From Gammaproteobacteria bacterium (GTDB lineage: Bacteria > Pseudomonadota > Gammaproteobacteria > Nitrosococcales > Methylophagaceae): a DNA stretch of 64,000 nucleotides. The stretch lies in contig JAQWIT010000013.1 of assembly GCA_029248745.1 (NCBI GenBank), forward strand, positions 124,001-188,000, given 5' to 3'. Shown here piece after piece: positions 1 to 9,229 of this stretch. The notes under the pieces are model-generated. The model made no database searches, was not told where the DNA came from, and saw only the letters and a list, made by a program, of their open reading frames with translations. A program made the translations under genes and the position numbers. Position 1 is the first letter of the stretch; each line of letters begins with the position of its first letter.

Positions 1-818
1 GGCCGATAGGTATTTTGTTACTACTTTGGCCGACGTTGTCAGCATTATGGATCGCAGCTGAAGGGTGGCCTGATCCTCTAGTGTTGGTTATCTTTGTTTT
101 GGGTGTGGTCGTAATGCGTAGTGCAGGTTGCGTGATTAATGATTATGCCGATCGCCATATCGATGGCAAGGTAGTTCGAACCATGAACCGCCCTTTAGCG
201 ACAGGTGCATTGAGCGAGAATGATGCATTAAAGCTGTTTGCGGGTTTGGGCGTATTGGCTTTTGTCCTTGTGATCTTCTTGAATGACTTGACTATTTTGA
301 TGTCCATAGTAGGCTTGTTTTTGGCGGCAACTTATCCCTTTATGAAACGTTACACGCATTTGCCTCAAATTTATTTGGGGGCAGCTTTTGGTTGGGCAAT
401 TCCGATGGCATTTGCTGCACAGACAGGGACAGTGCCGATGATTGCTTGGCTGTTATTCGTGGCGAATGTTATTTGGTCGACGATTTATGATACGTTTTAC
501 GCTATGGCTGACAGAGAAGATGATGTATTAGCAGGTGTTAAGTCGACAGCGATTTTGTTTGGCGATGACGATAAAGCCATTATTGCTATTTTGCAGGTGA
601 CTTTTTTAATTGCGATGTTGATGGTCGGCAGTCAACTTGAGCTTAGCTTTATTTATTATACTGGGGTATTGGTGACATTGGGCCTATTCCTCTATCAACA
701 ACATTTAGTAAGAGACAGGCAAGCAGCAGCTTGTTTACAAGCATTCCTCAATAATAATTGGGTCGGAGCGACCTTGTTTGCGGGCATTGTGATGCATTAT
801 GCCTTTATCAAACAGTGA
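1..818 (+). CDS. ubiA: 4-hydroxybenzoate polyprenyltransferase UbiA (5' end outside window)
   Basis: UbiA is the inner-membrane enzyme that attaches the polyprenyl tail to 4-hydroxybenzoate in ubiquinone synthesis. Both Asp-rich Mg-prenyl-diphosphate motifs are visible: NDYADRHID near the start and [12 protein letters not shown] in the middle, with hydrophobic helices between them. The reading frame is open to the window edge (first full codon at position 3, reading [10 protein letters not shown]), so the true start lies upstream; the TTG at 15 is not the real start. Roughly 20 N-terminal residues are missing compared with the family length of about 290. The remaining sequence looks intact. 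Confidence 0.93.
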   Translation, partial: PIGILLLLWPTLSALWIAAEGWPDPLVLVIFVLGVVVMRSAGCVINDYADRHIDGKVVRTMNRPLATGALSENDALKLFAGLGVLAFVLVIFLNDLTILMSIVGLFLAATYPFMKRYTHLPQIYLGAAFGWAIPMAFAAQTGTVPMIAWLLFVANVIWSTIYDTFYAMADREDDVLAGVKSTAILFGDDDKAIIAILQVTFLIAMLMVGSQLELSFIYYTGVLVTLGLFLYQQHLVRDRQAAACLQAFLNNNWVGATLFAGIVMHYAFIKQ

Positions 819-1310
819 GGTAGTTTAGCAGTTGAAATAGTCGGCTACGGCGCAGTTTTGGAAAATTGTGAGCGTTTGGCTTTTGGGTTGTTTGAGCAAT
901 TGCCGATAGGTAGAGATATGCACTTATTGTCTTCAAATGGCCGATGTGCCGCTGCTCGCGCAGGTCACGATGGTGCACCTTTTGGTGTTTTGACACAAGC
1001 CATTGCACATTTAGGCGAAGAAATAGCAAGGCGTGTAAGTGAGGCGAAAGTCATTGCAAATATTAGCGTTAAATTTGGTGGCTGTTTTACCTCGTCTAGG
1101 GTGTATCGATGAACATGCGCAAGTAAAGAGCAAACAGCGCTAATTCATCTAATTTATGAGCAGAATAGGCAGCTATCAGACTCATTGTGTCAATTGGATT
1201 TAGCCCTGTCGCCAAGAGAGATGTTAGTAAAAAAGGGTGATTACTTGGCTTTATTTGCCTATGTTGAGGCTGGCAAGGTGGGCTTGGGTGTGTTTCGTTG
1301 CTGTAGATAA
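819..1310 (+). pseudogene. Remnant of a chemotaxis-receptor-like signalling gene
   Basis: Directly after the ubiA stop, one reading frame encodes protein-like sequence interrupted by an in-frame stop at 1110-1112. It then runs on in the same frame to 1310. The first part contains DMHLLSSNGRCAAARAG followed by FGVLTQAIAHLGEEIARRV, which recalls the methyl-accepting signalling tip (pattern LxxLNAxIEAARAGxxGxGFxVxAxEIxxLxxxI). The second part, IHLIYEQNRQLSDSLCQLD onward, looks helical. There is no convincing start or ribosome site, so both ends seem lost. The family assignment is inference from a short pattern. A diverged non-chemotaxis coiled-coil protein is the alternative. Confidence 0.4.
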
Positions 1311-1360
1311 GTACTTAATTGAATGCTGAAATAACTAATGAGGAGAAATTGGTCATGATA

Positions 1361-1663
1361 TTACATATCGCCAATGAGTCCATCGATGGGTGAGGTGCAA
1401 CGAAATAAACTTTTTGTATAGTACTGTATGGGTGGGTTTATTAAACATTGCCCGCAATACTGGCCGTGTGCAATTGGCATGGCGCAGAGCTGGCAGTGAT
1501 GACCAAGAATAGGTGAATCATTAAAACATTGGGTATATAAACAAGATTGTTTGGTATCAATACCGCAGAGTGGGCAAGGCGTTAGGATGCGATTGCTGTA
1601 TAATTGACTGATTCGATGCGTTATGTGATGCCTAGCTGCGGTTAGCGAATTCATGATCATCAA
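1361..1663 (-). pseudogene. comF: ComF N-terminal fragment (truncated)
   Basis: ComF is a DNA-uptake protein with an N-terminal zinc-finger region and a C-terminal phosphoribosyltransferase-like domain, usually about 230 residues. Only about 100 residues remain here. The Cys pairs CPLC, CQLC and CGQC are present, followed by the typical stretch PPIQYYTKSLFRCTSPIDGLI, whose last part is where family members continue into the second domain. A stop follows at once and no phosphoribosyltransferase motif is found further along the minus strand. The position divergent from bioB is the usual gammaproteobacterial neighbourhood of comF, which supports orthology. It is almost certainly non-functional. 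Confidence 0.75.
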
Positions 1664-1695
1664 GATTAATCCATTTATCTGAATGAAGACTTAAT

Positions 1696-2700
1696 ATGCC
1701 TGAAAACACAGTAAAAGCCGAAACAACATTACGTCATGACTGGACTGTAGAAGAAGTAGAAAAGTTATATCAGTTACCTTTTTCCGACTTGATGTTTGAG
1801 GCTCAAACCGTTCACCGCCAACACTTTGATCCTAACGCAGTACAGGTCAGTACCTTACTGAGTATTAAGACAGGGGGATGTGCTGAAGATTGTGGTTATT
1901 GTCCGCAAAGTGCGCATCATGAATCAGCAGTTAAAGCAGAACCCTTGATGCCACTTGATCGGGTATTGGATAATGCGACTAAAGCAAAAGATTCAGGCGC
2001 GAGCCGTTTTTGTATGGGTGCGGCTTGGCGTAATTTGAAAGATCGTGATCTTGAACGTGTGGCAGCGATGGTGTCAGGTGTAAAAGATTTAGGCTTAGAA
2101 ACGTGTGTCACATTAGGAATGCTAGAAGGACATCAGGCGAAACGTTTAAAAGAAGCAGGTCTGGACTACTATAACCATAATTTAGACACATCACCGGAAT
2201 TTTATGGCGATATTATCAGTACGCGGACTTATCAAGATCGTTTGGATACGTTAGAGCATGTGCGCGATGCCAATATCAATGTTTGTAGTGGTGGTATTGT
2301 CGGCATGGGTGAGAGTTTAACTGACCGTGCGGGTTTACTTGTAGCTTTGGCAAATTTACCTGACCACCCTCAGAGTGTGCCGGTTAACTTACTTGTGCAA
2401 GTTGAAGGCACGCCAATGGAAGAAACCGATAATCTTGATCCTTTGATGTTTGTACGCACGATTGCAGTGGCACGTTTGATTATGCCTGAATCATTCGTGC
2501 GCTTGTCTGCGGGTAGGGAATATATGAGTGATGAATTGCAAGCCATGTGTTTCCTGGCGGGTGCGAATTCAATTTTCTATGGTGAAAAACTGTTAACGAC
2601 AGATAACCCTGATACGGCACATGATCAACAATTATTTGATCGTTTAGGTATTAATACGCTGTCTGAGGCTGATGCGGGTGAACGCGCTTCAGCGGCTTAA
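1696..2700 (+). CDS. bioB: Biotin synthase
   Basis: BioB is the radical-SAM enzyme that inserts sulfur into dethiobiotin, the last step of biotin synthesis, in the cytoplasm. The 334-residue product has the CxxxCxxC cluster motif (Cys62, Cys66, Cys69 in [10 protein letters not shown]) and the family signatures [12 protein letters not shown] and [10 protein letters not shown]. Length is normal. It is the first gene of a biotin operon; bioF begins on the base after its stop codon. The ATG lies only 32 bases from the divergent comF remnant, so its promoter probably lies inside the comF remnant. A TATAAT at 1599-1604 is a possible -10, but no good -35 is seen. Confidence 0.97.
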   Translation: MPENTVKAETTLRHDWTVEEVEKLYQLPFSDLMFEAQTVHRQHFDPNAVQVSTLLSIKTGGCAEDCGYCPQSAHHESAVKAEPLMPLDRVLDNATKAKDSGASRFCMGAAWRNLKDRDLERVAAMVSGVKDLGLETCVTLGMLEGHQAKRLKEAGLDYYNHNLDTSPEFYGDIISTRTYQDRLDTLEHVRDANINVCSGGIVGMGESLTDRAGLLVALANLPDHPQSVPVNLLVQVEGTPMEETDNLDPLMFVRTIAVARLIMPESFVRLSAGREYMSDELQAMCFLAGANSIFYGEKLLTTDNPDTAHDQQLFDRLGINTLSEADAGERASAA

Positions 2701-3882
2701 GTGTCCCAGCTACCTTGGTCAGAGTTATTAGCCAATGCATTAGCGGATAAACACGCCGCTGGACGCTATCGCCGCATCCGAACTCGCCTTGGTGGGCAAG
2801 GCGTCAATATTGTCATTGATGGCAAGCTACTGCGTTCATTTTGTAGTAATGACTATTTGGGTTTGGCGGCTCACCCTGAGCTTAAAAAAGCCTTTATTGA
2901 GGCGGCTACTGCGGAAGGCGTGGGGAGTGGGGCTGCGCACTTATTAAGTGGTCATAGTCAATATCATCAGCAATTAGAAGAAGCATTGGCAGCGTTTACT
3001 GGGCAACAGCGTGTTTTACTGTTTTCTTCTGGTTATCAAGCAAATCTCGGTGTGATTGATGGTTTATTAGCACGTGGTGATACTGTGATTCAGGATAAAT
3101 TGAATCATGCTTCATTACTCGATGGTGGTCGTTTGTCTGCAGCGACACAAACACGATATTTGCATAGTGATATGTCTGCTCTGGCCTACCGACTGCAGCA
3201 GGAGAGGGGTAATGGACATCGCTTAGTTGTTTCCGATGGGGTTTTTAGTATGGATGGTGATTTGGCACCATTACCCGACTTATTAGCATTAGCGAAAACA
3301 CATAAGGCGGCTGTTTTAATTGATGACGCCCATGGTTTTGGGGTGTTAGGAGACCATGGCAAAGGATGTCTTGAACACTGGGCTATTCCATTAGAAAATC
3401 AGCCGATTGTTATGGGGACGTTTGGTAAAGCGTTTGGTACAGCGGGAGCCTTTGTCGCTGCCGATGAAGTCGTTATTGACACTTTGATTCAGCAGTCTCG
3501 CACATTTGTGTATACCACCGCACAACCCGCAGCCATTGCAGCAGCAACCCTGGCTAGTTTGACGCTAATGGAAAAAGAATCTTGGCGGCGTGAACATTTG
3601 CAGGCGCTTATTCAACAATTTCGTCGTGGTGCTGAAGCGTTAGGTTTAACCTTGATGTCATCAATGACTGCGATACAGCCAATTGTGTTAGGTGAGATTG
3701 AAGAGGTTGTACGTGTAGGACAAGCTTTGGAAGAAAAAGGGTTTTTAGTGGGAGTGATTCGCCCACCTACGGTACCTGAAGGTTCTGCTAGACTGAGAAT
3801 TACATTGTCAGCGGCACATACAGAACAGGATGTGCAGCAATTATTAGAGGCATTAGAGGCGGTTTTATGCACTGCAGCATAA
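2701..3882 (+). CDS. bioF: 8-amino-7-oxononanoate synthase
   Basis: BioF is a PLP enzyme that condenses pimeloyl-ACP (or -CoA) with L-alanine. The 393-residue product shows the alpha-oxoamine synthase pattern: SNDYLGL at 49-55, SGSxSxxxH-like GSGAAHLLSGHSQYH, the cofactor-binding DDAHG at 208-212 and the Schiff-base lysine Lys243 in TFGKAFGTAGA. The start is GTG, placed directly after the bioB stop, which indicates translational coupling. Its end overlaps the bioH start by 16 bases. It looks intact and of standard length. Confidence 0.97.
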   Translation: MSQLPWSELLANALADKHAAGRYRRIRTRLGGQGVNIVIDGKLLRSFCSNDYLGLAAHPELKKAFIEAATAEGVGSGAAHLLSGHSQYHQQLEEALAAFTGQQRVLLFSSGYQANLGVIDGLLARGDTVIQDKLNHASLLDGGRLSAATQTRYLHSDMSALAYRLQQERGNGHRLVVSDGVFSMDGDLAPLPDLLALAKTHKAAVLIDDAHGFGVLGDHGKGCLEHWAIPLENQPIVMGTFGKAFGTAGAFVAADEVVIDTLIQQSRTFVYTTAQPAAIAAATLASLTLMEKESWRREHLQALIQQFRRGAEALGLTLMSSMTAIQPIVLGEIEEVVRVGQALEEKGFLVGVIRPPTVPEGSARLRITLSAAHTEQDVQQLLEALEAVLCTAA

Positions 3883-4643
3883 GCGGCCAAGGTCCTATCT
3901 TAGTGATGATACATGGCTGGAGCATGCACAGTGGTGTATGGCACGTTTTGGTGGACAGGTTATCTGCTCACTTTACACTGCATTTAATTGATTTGCCGGG
4001 ACATGGTTTAAGTGATTGGCGATCAGGTGATTTCGAGTTAGAAACCATGCTAGGTTGGATGGCTGCTGAATTGCCTGAACAGGCCTGTTTTTTGGGTTGG
4101 TCATTGGGAGGCTTAATTAGCTTGGCCTTTACTGAGCGTTATCCAGAACGTGTTGAAAAGTTGGTATTACTGGCGGCGACACCTTGTTTTACTCAGCGAG
4201 ATAATTGGTTAAATGCGATGTTACCGACGGTTTTTCAGAATTTTGAAAAGCAATTAAAGCAAGATCAGCCTGAGACGCTAAAACAGTTTTTATTATTACA
4301 AGCACGTGGTTCATCTCAGAGCAAACAAACAATTAAAGCGCTTGCAGGTATGATGGCAGAGGTGGGAGAAGTGAATTCAGAGGCATTAGTGACAGGTTTA
4401 TCGTTGCTAATGCATTTGGATATGCGTGCTGCTTTATCAGCTGTAACGTGCCCTAGTTTATTGTTACTGGGTGAGCGCGATACTCTGATACCTGCCGCGA
4501 TGGCTGAAGATGCACGGGCTTTAAATGTGACGTTGGCAACTCAGGTTATTACTGGTGCAGGCCATGCGCCTTTTATTTCACATGTTGATGAATGTGAACA
4601 GGCTATTATTAACTTTGTACTGCAGGGACAAGACTGTGTCTGA
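3867..4643 (+). CDS. bioH: Pimeloyl-ACP methyl ester carboxylesterase
   Basis: BioH removes the methyl group from pimeloyl-ACP methyl ester, ending the BioC-BioH route to the pimelate moiety. The 258-residue alpha/beta hydrolase has the nucleophile elbow GWSLGG (Ser79), Asp205 in GERDTLIP and His233 in GAGHAPF, plus the oxyanion-hole start HGWSMHSGVW. The gene lies between bioF and bioC with overlaps on both sides, the classic gammaproteobacterial layout. The ATG inside the bioF tail is the only start that keeps the full fold. Confidence 0.95.
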   Translation: MHCSISGQGPILVMIHGWSMHSGVWHVLVDRLSAHFTLHLIDLPGHGLSDWRSGDFELETMLGWMAAELPEQACFLGWSLGGLISLAFTERYPERVEKLVLLAATPCFTQRDNWLNAMLPTVFQNFEKQLKQDQPETLKQFLLLQARGSSQSKQTIKALAGMMAEVGEVNSEALVTGLSLLMHLDMRAALSAVTCPSLLLLGERDTLIPAAMAEDARALNVTLATQVITGAGHAPFISHVDECEQAIINFVLQGQDCV

Positions 4644-5538
4644 TGCCTTTAAGCCTGAAAAATTGTCGGTAGCGCGTTCATTTGGTCAATCAGCGTTGCA
4701 TTATGATGACGTCGCTGTATTACAACGTGAAACGGGTGATGAGTTGCTTGATAGATTGTCACTGGTAAAACTGTCACCAAAACGTATTTTGGATTTAGGG
4801 GCAGGAACAGGGCGTAACTTAGTTCAGTTGGCAAAACGATACCCGGATGCAGAGGTGATCGGGTTAGATATTGCGCCGACGATGTTACATCAAGCTCAGG
4901 CAGCATATCATGACTCTCAAGGTTTAAAGCGTTGGTTACCACGACAGAAAAAACCCAGCTTAGTGGCGGGTGATGCTGAGCAGTTACCCCTGGCTGATAA
5001 CAGTATCGATTTGGTGTTTGCGAATTTAGCTTTGCAATGGTGTGAATTAGCGGCGAGTTTTACTGAAATTGAGCGTGTTTTACGGCCTGACGGTTTATTG
5101 ATGTTCACCACATTGGGGCCCGACACGTTATGTGAATTGCGTGAAGCATGGGCTAGCGTTGATGATTATCCTCATGTGAATGTATTTTACGATATGCATG
5201 ATGTGGCAGAAGCAATGATGCATGCCCGTTTGGCAGAACCCGTTTTGGACATGGATCGATATGTGCTGACTTATCAGGATGCGATGGCGATGATGCGTGA
5301 TCTCAAAATATTAGGTGCCAGTAATGTCGCACAGGGCCGTCGTCGTGGAATGACAGGCAAAAAGGCAATAGAGCGGGTTATTGCGGGATATGAACATTTC
5401 CGTGAGCAAGGTGTTTTGCCGGCCAGTTACGAGGTGATTTTTGGCCATGCCTGGGCGGGTGTGCCTGCTGCTCAAATGAAACAAGATGATGGCAGTATCC
5501 ATGTGCCACTGACGGAATTGACGGGTTTAAAACAATGA
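4636..5538 (+). CDS. bioC: Malonyl-ACP O-methyltransferase
   Basis: BioC methylates malonyl-ACP so that it can enter fatty-acid elongation as a disguised primer for pimelate. Motif I for SAM binding is LDLGAGTGRN, followed by VIGLDIAPTML. LFANLALQWC-type motif and RVLRPDGLLMFTTLGPDTL match the family. I place the start at GTG 4636, giving 300 residues (SDAFKPEKLSVARSFGQSA), because an AGGGA ribosome site lies a few bases upstream and BioC proteins begin this way. A longer frame from 4555 only translates bioH in another frame. It overlaps bioH by 8 bases and bioD by 4. Confidence 0.93.
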   Translation: MSDAFKPEKLSVARSFGQSALHYDDVAVLQRETGDELLDRLSLVKLSPKRILDLGAGTGRNLVQLAKRYPDAEVIGLDIAPTMLHQAQAAYHDSQGLKRWLPRQKKPSLVAGDAEQLPLADNSIDLVFANLALQWCELAASFTEIERVLRPDGLLMFTTLGPDTLCELREAWASVDDYPHVNVFYDMHDVAEAMMHARLAEPVLDMDRYVLTYQDAMAMMRDLKILGASNVAQGRRRGMTGKKAIERVIAGYEHFREQGVLPASYEVIFGHAWAGVPAAQMKQDDGSIHVPLTELTGLKQ

Positions 5539-6191
5539 CGCGTTTATTTGTTGCTGGTACCGATACCGATGTGGGTAAAACACGTGTTAGTGTGGCATTG
5601 ATACAATTATTAAAGTCATCAGGCGTTGAAGTTGCGGCAATGAAACCCGTTGCAAGTGGCTGCGATATTACAGCAGAGGGTCTACGCAATGATGATGCGC
5701 TTCAATTGATTGAGCAAGCGACTGTGGCGCTACCTTATGAAGTGGTCAATCCTTATGCGTTTAAACCAGCGGTAGCCCCTCATATTGCCGCTGAGCAAGT
5801 TGGTGTTGAAATTGAAATGGCGGTTATTAAGCAACAGTTTGATGTCATTGCTCAGCAAGCGGAAGGTGTCATTGTTGAGGGTGCCGGGGGTTGGTTGGTG
5901 CCTATTGGTGGCGGTATGACCTTAGCCGATGTGGCTGTAACATTGGATTTACCCGTGGTGTTAGTTATAGGTATCCGTCTAGGCTGTATTAATCATGCTC
6001 TATTAACCATTGAATCTATCAAACGGAGTGGTTTGCCTTTATATGGCTGGGTAGCTAATCACACTGAGCATTGTGCAGAATCAGATGCGATTATTGCCAC
6101 ATTAAAACCCATGATTGATAGCCCTTGTCTGGGTGTGGTCCCTGTCTTATCTAAGACAGAGCCAGTGACGGATTTAAGCCTGTTGGATTAG
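5535..6191 (+). CDS. bioD: Dethiobiotin synthetase
   Basis: BioD closes the ureido ring of dethiobiotin using ATP and CO2. The 218-residue product has the P-loop GTDTDVGKT (residues 8-16), the catalytic lysine region MKPVASG and the GAGGWLVPI motif. Its ATG overlaps the bioC stop in an ATGA junction, indicating coupling. It is the last gene of the operon and ends tail-to-tail with a minus-strand GST, overlapping by 4 bases. The aminotransferase gene bioA, needed between BioF and BioD, is not in this window. Confidence 0.95.
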   Translation: MTRLFVAGTDTDVGKTRVSVALIQLLKSSGVEVAAMKPVASGCDITAEGLRNDDALQLIEQATVALPYEVVNPYAFKPAVAPHIAAEQVGVEIEMAVIKQQFDVIAQQAEGVIVEGAGGWLVPIGGGMTLADVAVTLDLPVVLVIGIRLGCINHALLTIESIKRSGLPLYGWVANHTEHCAESDAIIATLKPMIDSPCLGVVPVLSKTEPVTDLSLLD

Positions 6192-6844
6192 GCGCTTAGG
6201 ATAGGGAAATAACATGGTGGATCATTTTCTTGCCAGGGTGGCAGTTTGGCCATGATGTTGTTGAAGGTATCAGACTGAAGAAAGTGATTAAGCCAAGCTT
6301 GCACATGAGGATAAGGCGCGGTATCAAACCAGACTTTATCGACCGAAGCGAATTGTCTGATGAAAGGTAAGACTGCGATATCAGCTAAGCTGAGGGTATT
6401 GCCAAGGAGATAGTCGTTTTCAGTGAGTTTTTGTTCAAGTGTTTTTAAGGTGAGCTCACCTTGCTGGCGGTAATACGCTTCTGTTTGTTCTGGGTGTCGA
6501 TCGGCATATTTATATTTATCCAGCCAGTGTTTGAATGGGCCGTCATTATGTTGGATCAGTTGTATTGTGCTTTGTCGCTGCTCTTCTGTTAATGCGGACC
6601 AGTCATTTGGATCGTTTTGTTGCAGTGCCCAATGCATGATATCTAGGCTTTCATCAATGATATGGTCATAGGTTGTTATCAACACAGGGACGGTGCCCTT
6701 AGGAGAGACGGAGATCATATGTGTTGGTTTGTGTTTTAAGATGATTTCTCGGATTTCGACTTGGATGCCGCTTGCGGCAATAGCTAAGCGTGCACGCATA
6801 GCATAAGGGCAGCGTCTGAAGCTGTATAAGATTGGATGTTGCAT
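6188..6844 (-). CDS. Glutathione S-transferase family protein
   Basis: This 218-residue protein has a thioredoxin-fold N-terminal domain with the motif RRCPYAMRARLAI (Cys12) and the cis-proline glutathione site SPKGTVPVL. An all-helical C-terminal domain follows, with NDYLLGNTLSLADIAVLP. The CPYA active site resembles glutaredoxin-2 or omega-type GSTs, suggesting thiol transfer or deglutathionylation rather than classical conjugation. Substrate is unknown. It lies 7 bases after the PilZ-like gene and probably shares its transcript. Confidence 0.85.
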   Translation of the reverse strand: MQHPILYSFRRCPYAMRARLAIAASGIQVEIREIILKHKPTHMISVSPKGTVPVLITTYDHIIDESLDIMHWALQQNDPNDWSALTEEQRQSTIQLIQHNDGPFKHWLDKYKYADRHPEQTEAYYRQQGELTLKTLEQKLTENDYLLGNTLSLADIAVLPFIRQFASVDKVWFDTAPYPHVQAWLNHFLQSDTFNNIMAKLPPWQENDPPCYFPILSA

Positions 6845-6851
6845 ATGCTTA

Positions 6852-7469
6852 TTAAGTTAGATTATGTTTGTTGTTGGCTCTGAGTTCTTCGGCTTGTCTG
6901 AATAAGATATTCTTGATGAGCAAATCACGACCTTGTTCGTTCATTTGGGTGAATGCTAACCGTAAATAATAGGGGGTTTGGCTGTTTTCAGGTTCGACTC
7001 TGGTACAAGAAATAACGCGTGCGACGGCTTGTATTCTGACACCTGAAGAACGTAACTCAATTTGAATAATTAAGGGACTTCTTTCTTCGTATTGTTGTTC
7101 ACAGAGTAGTCCTAAACCGCCACCACTTAGATTGACTTCTTTCTTCTGGCTAGCTGTTGACTGTCCTGAATTAGGCTCATTGATAATTTGGTCTGGGAGA
7201 TTAATTTTTTCATTTAGAATTCGAAGTGCTCTGGCCACATCTCGGTCATAATAATTAATTTGATCAGTGGCGATGGTAAAAGCTGTTTGAAGAGAGCGAA
7301 GCTGTACTTTCTGCTGATTAGCTTCACCATGGTCGACATTAGTCAGCTGTTGCCCTAATTGTTCCGTAGTTACTTGATCCAGCCCATCGTATTGGATGTA
7401 TAAAGTGTCATTAATGCAAAAATTTTCGCGTCTTTCATTCGGTTGATCTTGTCCTAACACCATAGCCAT
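6852..7469 (-). CDS. PilZ-like domain protein
   Basis: The 205-residue product has a C-terminal stretch with VNLSGGGLGLLCEQQ, matching the (D/N)xSxxG half of a PilZ c-di-GMP site, and late strands typical of PilZ (RLAFTQMNEQGRDLLIKNILFRQ). The usual RxxxR half-motif is only represented by an N-terminal ERRENF, separated by about 100 residues of helical insertion, so the domain is atypical. It may bind c-di-GMP weakly or not at all. It is intact although cyclase and HDOD signalling genes elsewhere in the window are broken. It sits between the phoH-like gene and the GST in one direction. Confidence 0.7.
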   Translation of the reverse strand: MAMVLGQDQPNERRENFCINDTLYIQYDGLDQVTTEQLGQQLTNVDHGEANQQKVQLRSLQTAFTIATDQINYYDRDVARALRILNEKINLPDQIINEPNSGQSTASQKKEVNLSGGGLGLLCEQQYEERSPLIIQIELRSSGVRIQAVARVISCTRVEPENSQTPYYLRLAFTQMNEQGRDLLIKNILFRQAEELRANNKHNLT

Positions 7470-7535
7470 ACCCTCTAGCTTTTTTGACCGTTATCATACT
7501 GCTAAAGCGGTTATTATTGTAATATTATGCCAGAT

Positions 7536-8948
7536 TTAAAGTGTTTCGGAGGCGTAGTCAGCTAGACGGGATCTTTCTCCTCTCAATAGGGTGATATGAC
7601 CGCTGTGTGGCCATTTTTTAAAGCGATCAACAACATAGGTGAGACCGGAAGTGGTTTCACTGAGATAAGGTGTGTCTATTTGGGCAGTATTGCCTAGGCA
7701 GACAATTTTTGTACCGGGCCCAGCTCGAGTAATGAGTGTTTTCATTTGTTTGGAGGTAAGGTTTTGCGCTTCATCTATGATGATAAAACGATTGAGGAAC
7801 GTTCGACCTCGCATGAAATTAAGAGATCGTATCTTTATCCAGCGGTTTAGAAGGTCATTGGTTGCCTGGCGTCCCCAATCATCAACATCAGTTTGGTTGA
7901 GTACTTCTAGATTATCCATTAAGGCGCCCATCCAGGGTGTCATTTTTTCTTCTTCTGTACCCGGTAGGAAACCGATATCTTCACCAACGGGGACGGTGAC
8001 ACGTGTCATGATGATTTCAGAATATTGTTTTTGTTCTGTTGTTTGAGCCAGTGCGGCAGCTAGAGTAAGTAGTGTTTTACCTGTGCCAGCTTGGCCGAGT
8101 AAGGTGACGAAATCAACATTGGGATCCATCAGTAAATTAAGCGCGAAGTTTTGTTCACGGTTTCTGGCGTTAATACCCCAAACGGCTTGGTTATCTTTGC
8201 GATAATCGGTGAGGATTTCAATATCTGCTGTCGATTCATCATGATTACGAACGACGGCTTCAATGGTGCTTTCTTCGCCAGGTGAGTGGATGAGCTGATT
8301 AGGGTGCCAGTTTTTGACGATGTCACCAGTGACTTTGTAAAAAGTTTGGCCTTCATGAGTCCATGATTCGAGATGTTTGAGGTTTTCCCAGAAATCAGCC
8401 GGTAGTTCACCAGAGCCTATATAGAGCAAGTCGACATCGTCGAGTACTTTGTCGTTGTAATAGTCCTCAGCATGAATGCCTAGAATAGAGGCTTTGATGC
8501 GTAAATTAATATCTTTGGACACAAGGGTGACAGTGGTGTTAGGCTGCATTTCCTGTAAGCCAATGGCAATCGCTAAGATGGCATTATCAGCTTGTAAGCC
8601 GGGTAAGTCTTTGGGAAGGGTATGTTCAACTTCGGTGGTTTGAAAAAAGAGCTTTCCTGTCGCTTTGTGTTGTTCATCTTGGTTTTCAACACTTGGTAAT
8701 GAGAGTCCAGCTGACATCATTTCTTCATGGGTGGCTTGTAACATGAGGTCGTCTAAAAAACGACTGACTTGCCTGACATTACGAGAGACTTCAGATAGCC
8801 CTTTTTTGCCGCGATCGAGTTCTTCTAAAACAACCATAGGTAGGAAAATATCATGTTCATCAAAACGAAAAAGTGCGGTCGGGTCATGCATTAAAACGTT
8901 AGTATCAAGGACGAAGAGTCTTTTCCCCGAGATGGCTTTCTTGATCAT
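7536..8948 (-). CDS. PIN domain plus PhoH-type ATPase
   Basis: The 470-residue protein joins an N-terminal PIN ribonuclease domain (VLDTNVLMHD, Asp15; LEELDRGKKG) to a C-terminal PhoH-family ATPase with Walker A GQAGTGKT (residues 285-292) and Walker B FIIIDEAQN. This PhoH2/YlaK-type architecture is linked to RNA unwinding and cleavage. The name PhoH reflects homology only; phosphate control is not shown. An AAGGA element lies about 12 bases before the ATG. The gene heads the minus-strand group phoH-pilZ-gst. Confidence 0.9.
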   Translation of the reverse strand: MIKKAISGKRLFVLDTNVLMHDPTALFRFDEHDIFLPMVVLEELDRGKKGLSEVSRNVRQVSRFLDDLMLQATHEEMMSAGLSLPSVENQDEQHKATGKLFFQTTEVEHTLPKDLPGLQADNAILAIAIGLQEMQPNTTVTLVSKDINLRIKASILGIHAEDYYNDKVLDDVDLLYIGSGELPADFWENLKHLESWTHEGQTFYKVTGDIVKNWHPNQLIHSPGEESTIEAVVRNHDESTADIEILTDYRKDNQAVWGINARNREQNFALNLLMDPNVDFVTLLGQAGTGKTLLTLAAALAQTTEQKQYSEIIMTRVTVPVGEDIGFLPGTEEEKMTPWMGALMDNLEVLNQTDVDDWGRQATNDLLNRWIKIRSLNFMRGRTFLNRFIIIDEAQNLTSKQMKTLITRAGPGTKIVCLGNTAQIDTPYLSETTSGLTYVVDRFKKWPHSGHITLLRGERSRLADYASETL

Positions 8949-9067
8949 AAGCGGTTATATCCTTAGGTTGATTTATCAAGTCGTGATTTGATTATGGTCT
9001 ATGTTTTAAGGTGAGGGAAGGGGAAAATAAGGCTTTTTTCATGGATGGATTTAGGGATTATTCTGTC

Positions 9068-9076
9068 TGTTATAAT
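9068..9076 (+). promoter_or_regulatory. Extended -10 promoter candidate
   Basis: The bases read TGtTATAAT, a perfect consensus -10 with the TGn extension. No good -35 lies 16-18 bases upstream, which extended -10 promoters do not require. It would start a transcript near 9083, about 285 bases before slyX: either a long leader or a separate small RNA. Confidence 0.4.
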
Positions 9077-9200
9077 TAGAGATTAACCTATCAACAAACT
9101 GCGTAAGTGATGGCTATTGTGAGTCTGTCATTGCGCTTTTGTTGGTCAAACCCTAAGCAGTTCATGCGGCAGTATATTTTTCTTCTCAGTGCTTAATTGT

Positions 9201-9229
9201 TTGACAATAATACGGTGTGATTTTATCAG
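9201..9229 (+). promoter_or_regulatory. Sigma-70 promoter candidate for slyX-tmcA
   Basis: A consensus -35 TTGACA (9201-9206) is followed after 17 bases by TATCAG (9224-9229), a moderate -10. Spacing is ideal. It would give a leader of about 130 bases before slyX. Confidence 0.45.

Noticed and set aside
1599-1604. TATAAT inside the comF remnant as the bioB promoter
   Set aside because: No acceptable -35 at 16-18 bases and no TGn extension, so it was not listed as a feature.
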